From Spirochaetales bacterium (GTDB taxonomy: Bacteria > Spirochaetota > Spirochaetia > SZUA-6 > DRHE01), in assembly GCA_016930895.1 (NCBI GenBank), contig JAFGFV010000262.1:1-11505 (forward strand): a DNA stretch of 11,505 nt, read 5' to 3'. Below the pieces are notes generated by a model, which saw nothing but the letters and a program-made list of their open reading frames with translations, made no database searches and was not told the DNA's origin. The stretch's first letter is position 1, and the number at the start of each line of letters is the position of its first letter. The position numbers and the translations under genes were made by a program. This document shows, piece after piece, positions 6,810 through 11,505 of the stretch.

Positions 6810-8219
6810 ATGGACTTTTCCTGGTCGATCTTCGTTGACCTGGGCATCATCTGCGCGGCGCTGCTGTTCTCCACCTTTCTGCGCGCCAAGGTGAGGTTCT
6901 TCCAGCGATACCTGATCCCGAACGCGTTGACCGCAGGGTTCATCCTGCTGCCCTTCTACAATTTCCTGGCGCCCCGGCTGGGAATGAACAGCGAGGGCCT
7001 GGGAAACCTGGTCTTCCACCTGCTCAACCTGTCCTTCGTGGCCATGAGCCTGCGGGGCGGCTCCATGAAGGGGGCCGGCAAGCGGATCTTCTCCTCCGCG
7101 ATCATGATCATCACCCACTACTCCTTCCAGGCCATCATCGGGATCGGATTGACCCTGGTATTCATCGGGACCTTTCTTCCCGACCTGTTTCCGAGCTTCG
7201 GGTTCCTCATGCCGCTGGGGTTCGGTTTGGGCCCCGGACAGGCCTTTGCCATCGGCAAGGGCTGGGAGGCCATCGGGTTCGAGGGCGGGGGCAACCTGGG
7301 GCTCACCTTCGCCGCCATCGGATACATCTGGGCCTGCTTCGGCGGGGTCTATCTGATCAACCTGGGGCGCAAGAAAGGCTGGATGACCGGCAAGACCGCT
7401 GCCGCCATCGACCAGAGCCGCATCCGAACCGGGATCATTTCCGGCGGGGAAGAACGTCCGGTAGGAAGCCGCCTGACCACGGAGACCGAGGCCATCGACA
7501 CCATGTCCTACAACCTGGCGATCCTGCTGGGGGTCTACCTCCTCGCGTACCTGGTCCTCCGGGGCCTGACCGCGGCCCTGGGCGCCCTCGGCCCCATGGG
7601 CGAGCAGCTGGCCACGAACTTCTGGGGGATCGCCTTCATCTTCGCGGCGCTGGTGGCCATGCTGGTCAAGCGGGTGTTCCGGGCGCTGAGGATCGACTAC
7701 ACCATCGACAATGGCAGCCTGACCCGCCTGGCCGGGGTGTCCGTCGACCTCATGGTCACCGCGGCGATCGCCGCCATCACCATCGTGCTGCTCAAGGGCT
7801 TCTGGATCCCCGTCCTGATCGTGTCCGTGGCGGGTGGCATCGTGACCACCTTGACCGTGGTCTACACCGCCTCCCGGCTGTTCACCGATCACCGTTTCGA
7901 TCGGGTCATCATGTTCTACGGCAACATGACCGGCACTCTGTCCACCGGGTTGGCCCTTCTGCGGGTGGTTGACCCTGACTTCGAAACCCCGGTGGCCACG
8001 GACTACATGTACGGCTCGGGGATCACCTTCGTGCTGGCCATCCCGTTCATTCTGCTGCTCAACCTGCCCGGCTACTGGCATACCACGGGGAACCCGGTAT
8101 ACCTGTGGATCACCCTGGGGGGCCTGGTGGGGTACCTGATCTTCTCGGTGGTGAGCTACGTGCTGCTGTCCGGAAAGAGGGCCTTCCGGGACCCCTTCTC
8201 GCTCTGGGCGCGAGAATAG
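6810..8219 (+). CDS. Sodium:glutamate symporter family (ESS/GltS-like) transporter
   Basis: The gene encodes an inner-membrane secondary transporter of the ESS family, whose type member GltS imports glutamate with Na+. The 469-residue product is slightly longer than E. coli GltS (about 400). It is strongly hydrophobic throughout, with two similar halves. Each half has a Gly-rich segment that may form a re-entrant loop: G-F-G-L-G-P-G-Q-A-F-A-I-G-K-G-W-E in the first and G-N-M-T-G-T-L-S-T-G-L-A-L-L-R in the second. A hydrophilic cytoplasmic-type loop of about 50 residues separates the halves. The first Gly loop differs from the G-G-H-G-T form of classic GltS, so the substrate may be another acidic compound. 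The start is set by the strong ribosome-binding site and promoter upstream. The last 64 bases overlap the 3' end of the convergent MFS gene. Confidence 0.85.
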   Translation: MDFSWSIFVDLGIICAALLFSTFLRAKVRFFQRYLIPNALTAGFILLPFYNFLAPRLGMNSEGLGNLVFHLLNLSFVAMSLRGGSMKGAGKRIFSSAIMIITHYSFQAIIGIGLTLVFIGTFLPDLFPSFGFLMPLGFGLGPGQAFAIGKGWEAIGFEGGGNLGLTFAAIGYIWACFGGVYLINLGRKKGWMTGKTAAAIDQSRIRTGIISGGEERPVGSRLTTETEAIDTMSYNLAILLGVYLLAYLVLRGLTAALGALGPMGEQLATNFWGIAFIFAALVAMLVKRVFRALRIDYTIDNGSLTRLAGVSVDLMVTAAIAAITIVLLKGFWIPVLIVSVAGGIVTTLTVVYTASRLFTDHRFDRVIMFYGNMTGTLSTGLALLRVVDPDFETPVATDYMYGSGITFVLAIPFILLLNLPGYWHTTGNPVYLWITLGGLVGYLIFSVVSYVLLSGKRAFRDPFSLWARE

Positions 8220-9460
8220 CGGCCGCGGGCGAGCGCCAGGATCACGAGCAACGCCCAGCCGGCCACCGCGGGGAGCGTCAGGACCCTGAGCGCCGCCTCC
8301 AGGCCGAGATGGTCGGAAAGCCAGCCGTAGATCGCCGGGCTCACCGAGGCCATGAGTGAGAGGACCCCCATCATGATGCCGAAGATCTGCCCGCGCCCGA
8401 GCCGAACCCCGAAACGCGTGAGCACCACGTTCTGCGCCGGGGCGCAGCCCCCGATCGATGCCCCCAGGATCGGGATCAGGATCGCCAGCGCCCACACCGG
8501 CAGGGGAAGGCTGAACACGATCATCAGGGGAGCGATCGCCCCGGTCGTCAGGATCAGGACCCACAGGGGGTCCCGGCGATCCGCCAGGCGGCCCAGCAGC
8601 GGCGAGGCGATCATGGAGCCGAGGAAGTTCATCCCGGCGAGGTACACCGACCAGCTGGTCGGCAGGCCGCGCCCGATCGCCAGATAGGTGGGGGTGAAGG
8701 TGACCACGGCCATGGAGCTCAGGTAGCGCAGCAGCGCCGCTCCCATGACCAGGGCGAAAGGCCACAGGGAGCCTTCCGGGCCTTCGGCCGGCTTGCCCTG
8801 CGGAGGACTACTGGGGGAGGCCTCGACCGGTTTGCGCCCCGCTCCGGTGCCGGCCTGGGCCGGCGGGGCCGAGCCGCGCCTGCCGGCCTTGCGGAGAAAC
8901 AACACCCCCAGAGCCAACCCCGGGGCCCCGGTCAGCACCAGCACCCCTTGCCAGCCGATCGAGCCGAGGAGGGAGCCGTTGGCCAGGTACATGCCGATCA
9001 GGGCCACTCCTCCCCAGAACTCGAACACCCCGTACGCCCCGCCGGAGCCCCCCTGGGACAGCCGGTCGATCTGGGCGTACGCCACCGGGTGGAAGGTACC
9101 CACCCCGACGGCCGCCACGATCAGAAAGCCGACCAGCAGGGCGGGGCCCCGGGACAACCCCCCGCCGACCAGGCACGCGGCCGCCACCAGGAAACCGAAG
9201 CCCAGGATCTTCCAGGCGGAATGCCGATCCGAGATGCGGCCGAAAAAGTAGCTGGACAGGGCCATGGCGAACAGGAACCCGGAAACCAGTAGACCTGCCG
9301 TGGAGAACGGCAGCGCCAACTCGCGTACGATCATAGGCAGGACCAGGGGCAGCAGGAACACGTGCATGTCGTTGACCCCGTGCCCGATCCAGAGCAGGTT
9401 GCGGAGCGCGCGGTTGCCTGCAGTGGGGGTGGCCCGGCGGGAGGCGGGTGGCGTGGACAT
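8156..9460 (-). CDS. Major facilitator superfamily (MFS) transporter
   Basis: The gene encodes a 12-helix-type secondary transporter of 434 residues if started at the ATG at 9460. The loop after helix 2 carries the MFS motif A form G-R-I-S-D-R-H, repeated in the second half as G-R-L-A-D-R-R-D. The first helix region (I-G-H-G-V-N-D-M-H-V-F) recalls the fosmidomycin-resistance (Fsr)-like branch, but the substrate cannot be told from sequence. The central loop between halves is a low-complexity Pro/Gly/Ala/Ser/Lys stretch of about 45 residues. The ATG has no clear Shine-Dalgarno. A TTG at 9502 would extend the protein by 14 residues but coincides with the predicted -35 box, so I prefer the ATG. 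The 3' end overlaps the GltS-like gene by 64 bases in opposite orientation. Confidence 0.85.
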   Translation of the reverse strand: MSTPPASRRATPTAGNRALRNLLWIGHGVNDMHVFLLPLVLPMIVRELALPFSTAGLLVSGFLFAMALSSYFFGRISDRHSAWKILGFGFLVAAACLVGGGLSRGPALLVGFLIVAAVGVGTFHPVAYAQIDRLSQGGSGGAYGVFEFWGGVALIGMYLANGSLLGSIGWQGVLVLTGAPGLALGVLFLRKAGRRGSAPPAQAGTGAGRKPVEASPSSPPQGKPAEGPEGSLWPFALVMGAALLRYLSSMAVVTFTPTYLAIGRGLPTSWSVYLAGMNFLGSMIASPLLGRLADRRDPLWVLILTTGAIAPLMIVFSLPLPVWALAILIPILGASIGGCAPAQNVVLTRFGVRLGRGQIFGIMMGVLSLMASVSPAIYGWLSDHLGLEAALRVLTLPAVAGWALLVILALARGRYSRAQSEKGSRKALFPDSST

Positions 9461-9472
9461 GGCGGTGTGCCC

Positions 9473-9502
9473 ATAGTGCTCAGCTCGCGCTGTGCTGGTC
9501 AA
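9473..9502 (-). promoter_or_regulatory. Possible promoter for the MFS gene
   Basis: On the minus strand, TTGACC (9502-9497, 5 of 6 matches to the -35 consensus) is followed after 18 bp by CACTAT (9478-9473, a poor -10 with 3 of 6). Transcription would begin near 9466, leaving only about 6 bases before the ATG at 9460. This fits the absence of a ribosome-binding site, but the weak -10 keeps confidence low. Confidence 0.35.
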
Positions 9503-9546
9503 GGGCTTGCCAGGCTCGGGTGCCGAGCGGTCCGCCGCCGGCAGCT

Positions 9547-9575
9547 TTGCTCTGCGCGCGAATATGCCGTATACT
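9547..9575 (+). promoter_or_regulatory. Predicted sigma-70 promoter for the DUF4432 gene
   Basis: TTGCTC (9547-9552, 3 of 6) is followed by a 17-bp spacer and TATACT (9570-9575, 5 of 6). The transcript would begin near 9582, with a leader of about 35 bases to the ATG at 9617. With the MFS gene on the other strand, this 156-bp divergent region (9461-9616) holds back-to-back promoters and no other gene. Confidence 0.55.
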
Positions 9576-9604
9576 GGGGCGAACTCGCAGCATCACCGTA
9601 CCAC

Positions 9605-9610
9605 AAGGAG
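9605..9610 (+). promoter_or_regulatory. Ribosome-binding site deciding the DUF4432 start
   Basis: AAGGAG lies 6 bases before the ATG at 9617, an ideal arrangement. The reading frame is open for about 85 codons upstream, but the predicted promoter lies inside that extension, so the ATG at 9617 is the real start. Confidence 0.85.
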
Positions 9611-9616
9611 CACGTC

Positions 9617-10714
9617 ATGGCCGAATACCTGGGACGCAGCTGGTCCAAGAACGAGCTGGTATCGCGAATCGGGGACCCCCGGCAGATCGCCGGCGCGACC
9701 CCGTTCATCATGTCGGAGGGCAAGGCCGAGGGGGTCAGGGCCGTACGGGTCGACACCGGGGGCGGCCTGGAGTTCACTCTCCTGCCCGGGCGGGGCATGG
9801 ACATCGCCGGGGCCAGCTTTCGCGGACGAGCCCTGAGCTTCCTGAGCGGCACGGGGATTACCTCTCCGGCCTACTACGAGGAGCCCGGTTTGGGGTTCCT
9901 GCGAGGGTTCTACGCGGGACTCCTGACCACCTGCGGCATCACCAACGTCGGAGCCCCCAGCGTGGACCAGGGCGAAGCCTTCGGGCTTCACGGTCGGGTG
10001 GCCAACGCCGGGGCGGAGGACCTCGCGGTGGACCATCGTTGGGAGGGCGACGAGTACCTGATCTCGGTGAAAGGGGTGGTCCGGGAGGCCAGGGCCCTGT
10101 TCGAGAACCTGACCCTGACCCGCAGGGTGCAGACCCGCCTCGGCTCCCGGGGGTTCACCCTGGACGACCTCATCGAGAACCGCGGCTTCCGCGAGGAGCC
10201 GCTTCTCATGCTCTACCACTTCAACTTCGGGTTCCCGCTCCTGGGCCCCGGGGCCCGCGTGGTGGGGCCGATCGCGCAGACCCTGCCTCGCGACGAGGCT
10301 GCCCGCAGCGACCGTGGCGTGGAGGAGGCCCTCCAGTACCCGGAACCGCAGCCGGAGTATGCCGAGAAGGTGTTCTTCCACACCCTGCGCGGGGACGAGC
10401 GCGGGCGCACCTTCGTGGCTCTGCTCAACCGGGACGTGGGCGACGGCACCCCGCTCGGGGTGGTGCTTCGCTTCGACCTGGCTCAGCTGCCTCTTTTGAC
10501 CCAGTGGAAGATGCCCTGCCAGGGTTTCTACGTGCTGGGGCTCGAACCGGGGAACGCCCCGCCGATCGGCCGAGGACCCTTGCGCGAGCAGGGGCGGCTG
10601 CCCATGCTGGCGGGCCAGGCTTCGTATCCGGTGCATATCGAGTTCGAGGTGCTGGACACGCTCCAGGGGATGGAGCAGGTCGAGCGGGAGGCTGCCCGCC
10701 TGGCCGCATCTTGA
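9617..10714 (+). CDS. DUF4432 family protein, aldose 1-epimerase (mutarotase)-like
   Basis: The 365-residue protein has the beta-rich galactose-mutarotase superfamily fold, in the DUF4432 branch. These proteins probably bind or interconvert a sugar or sugar acid, but no substrate can be named. The N-terminal part has [10 protein letters not shown]. It is followed by F-G-L-H-G-R (H125), L-Y-H-F-N-F-G-F-P (H201) and the C-terminal V-L-G-L-E-P-G-N (E310). By analogy with GalM, the two histidines and the glutamate are the likely catalytic acid and base residues, and all are present. There is no signal peptide, so it is cytoplasmic. It has its own promoter and a strong ribosome-binding site. The ZIP transporter gene begins 43 bases downstream, probably in the same transcript, though no functional link is obvious. 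Confidence 0.88.
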   Translation: MAEYLGRSWSKNELVSRIGDPRQIAGATPFIMSEGKAEGVRAVRVDTGGGLEFTLLPGRGMDIAGASFRGRALSFLSGTGITSPAYYEEPGLGFLRGFYAGLLTTCGITNVGAPSVDQGEAFGLHGRVANAGAEDLAVDHRWEGDEYLISVKGVVREARALFENLTLTRRVQTRLGSRGFTLDDLIENRGFREEPLLMLYHFNFGFPLLGPGARVVGPIAQTLPRDEAARSDRGVEEALQYPEPQPEYAEKVFFHTLRGDERGRTFVALLNRDVGDGTPLGVVLRFDLAQLPLLTQWKMPCQGFYVLGLEPGNAPPIGRGPLREQGRLPMLAGQASYPVHIEFEVLDTLQGMEQVEREAARLAAS

Positions 10715-10737
10715 GCACAACCCCCTGCGGGGGGTGC
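10715..10737 (+). promoter_or_regulatory. Hairpin in the gap between the DUF4432 and ZIP genes
   Basis: Directly after the stop codon, GCAC (10715-10718) pairs with GTGC (10734-10737), and CCCCC (10721-10725) pairs with GGGGG (10729-10733). This leaves an AA bulge and a TGC loop. No T tract follows, so it is more likely an mRNA processing, stability or attenuation element than an intrinsic terminator. It leaves the ZIP ribosome-binding site (10745-10753) unpaired. Confidence 0.5.
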
Positions 10738-10744
10738 ACTCGCT

Positions 10745-10753
10745 GAGGGAGGG
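10745..10753 (+). promoter_or_regulatory. Ribosome-binding site for the ZIP transporter gene
   Basis: GAGGGAGGG ends 4 bases before the ATG at 10758, with the GAGG core at usual spacing. It fixes this start. No other in-frame upstream start has similar support. Confidence 0.7.
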
Positions 10754-10757
10754 TCCC

Positions 10758-11505
10758 ATGCTTGCGTGGTTTGAGCCGCTGAACCCGGTGCTCCAGGCCC
10801 TGGTGGGCACTTGCTTCACCTGGGGGCTCACCGCCCTCGGGGCCGGCCTGGTCTTCTTCTTCAAGTCCATCAAGAAGAAGGTGCTCGACGGCATGCTCGG
10901 CTTCGCCTCGGGGGTCATGATCGCTGCCAGCTATTGGTCCCTGCTGGCACCGGCCATCGAGATGGCCGAGGCCGATGCTTCCCTGCCGGCCTGGCTGCCG
11001 GCCACCTCCGGGTTCCTGCTGGGCGGGCTGTTCCTGTTCGCCGTCGACAAGCTCCTGCCCCACCTGCACCTGGGGGAGCCCACGGAGAACGCGGAAGGCA
11101 TCGCCACTTCCTGGCGCCGAAGCGTGCTGCTGGTCCTGGCCATCACCCTGCACAACATCCCCGAAGGGCTGGCCGTGGGCGTGGCCTTCGGGGCCCTGGC
11201 CGCGGGGCTGCCGGCTGCGTCCCTGGCCGGCGCGGTGGCCCTGGCCCTGGGCATTGGCATCCAGAACTTCCCCGAGGGCACCTCCGTGTCCGTGCCGCTG
11301 CGCCGGGAGGGCTTGAGCCGGGGGAAAGCCTTCTTCTACGGGCAGCTCTCCGGGGTGGTCGAGCCGATCGCCGGCGTACTCGGGGCGCTGGCCGTGATCG
11401 CCATGAAACCCCTCCTCCCCTACGCCCTGGCGTTCGCGGCTGGAGCCATGATCTACGTGGTGGCCGAGGAGCTGATCCCGGAAGCGCACCACGAAAAACA
11501 AGGGC
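10758..11505 (+). CDS. ZIP-family (GufA/ZupT-like) divalent metal transporter, 3' truncated by window edge
   Basis: The gene encodes an inner-membrane transporter of Zn2+ or other divalent metals. The first 249 codons are present with no stop, and the gene runs off the right edge. Bacterial ZIPs are usually about 250-310 residues, so little is missing. The metal-site motifs are intact: H132-N-I-P-E-G137 in the fourth helix, Q169-N-F-P-E-G174 in the fifth, and E237-E-L-I-P-E-A-H-H near the right edge. The second motif, Q-N-x-P-E-G, is typical of the GufA and ZupT branch. A His-containing hydrophilic segment (about residues 97-117, beginning L-P-H-L-H-L) lies between helices 3 and 4, where ZIPs carry a metal-sensing loop. 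It probably shares a transcript with the DUF4432 gene. The C-terminal tail after residue 240 begins a His-rich run (H244-H245). Confidence 0.92.
   Translation, partial: MLAWFEPLNPVLQALVGTCFTWGLTALGAGLVFFFKSIKKKVLDGMLGFASGVMIAASYWSLLAPAIEMAEADASLPAWLPATSGFLLGGLFLFAVDKLLPHLHLGEPTENAEGIATSWRRSVLLVLAITLHNIPEGLAVGVAFGALAAGLPAASLAGAVALALGIGIQNFPEGTSVSVPLRREGLSRGKAFFYGQLSGVVEPIAGVLGALAVIAMKPLLPYALAFAAGAMIYVVAEELIPEAHHEKQG

Noticed and set aside
6750..8765. A 671-codon open frame on the minus strand opposite the GltS-like gene
   Set aside because: It is rich in Asp, Gly, His, Gln and Pro with no recognisable fold. It lies antisense to a convincing membrane transporter and partly in another frame of the MFS gene.

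Overview
This is a gene-dense, high-G+C stretch (roughly two-thirds G+C by eye) from what is most likely a Gram-negative bacterium. It encodes the inner-membrane and cytoplasmic half of a Pel exopolysaccharide machine, a housekeeping-type sigma factor, a ComFB-family protein and several transporters. No rRNA, tRNA, phage, IS or CRISPR sequence is visible. The sequence does not fix the phylum. A spirochaete or a deltaproteobacterium-like lineage would fit the gene content, but this is a weak guess.

Left part (1-4874, + strand): four tightly packed genes, pelD (cut by the left edge), pelE, pelF and pelG. They are in the same order as the 3' half of the Pseudomonas pelABCDEFG operon. pelD/pelE overlap by 4 bases, and the next two junctions have gaps of 1 and 0 bases, so they are surely one transcription unit. 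Any pelABC homologues would lie outside the window. PelD is the expected c-di-GMP receptor of the machine, but its I-site reads R-R-G-S where R-x-x-D is expected. PelE has no visible membrane segment.

Middle part (4875-6656, + strand): a group-2-like sigma-70 factor, then a gene joining an N-terminal ComFB domain to a C-terminal beta-sandwich (carboxypeptidase-regulatory-like) domain. The second gene has a good predicted promoter of its own. A 17-bp palindrome fills the spacer between its -35 and -10 boxes. Some ComFB-family proteins are reported as c-di-GMP receptors, so a possible second c-di-GMP sensor lies close to a Pel operon whose PelD looks weakened. This is the most interesting hypothesis in the window.

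Right part (6657-11505): a Na+/glutamate (ESS/GltS-family) symporter gene with a near-consensus extended -10 promoter. It converges on, and overlaps by 64 bp, a minus-strand MFS transporter gene. A divergent region of about 156 bp then leads to a DUF4432 (aldose-1-epimerase-like) gene. Closely downstream is a ZIP/GufA-type metal transporter gene that runs off the right edge. This part looks like ordinary transport and sugar metabolism with no clear functional tie to Pel.
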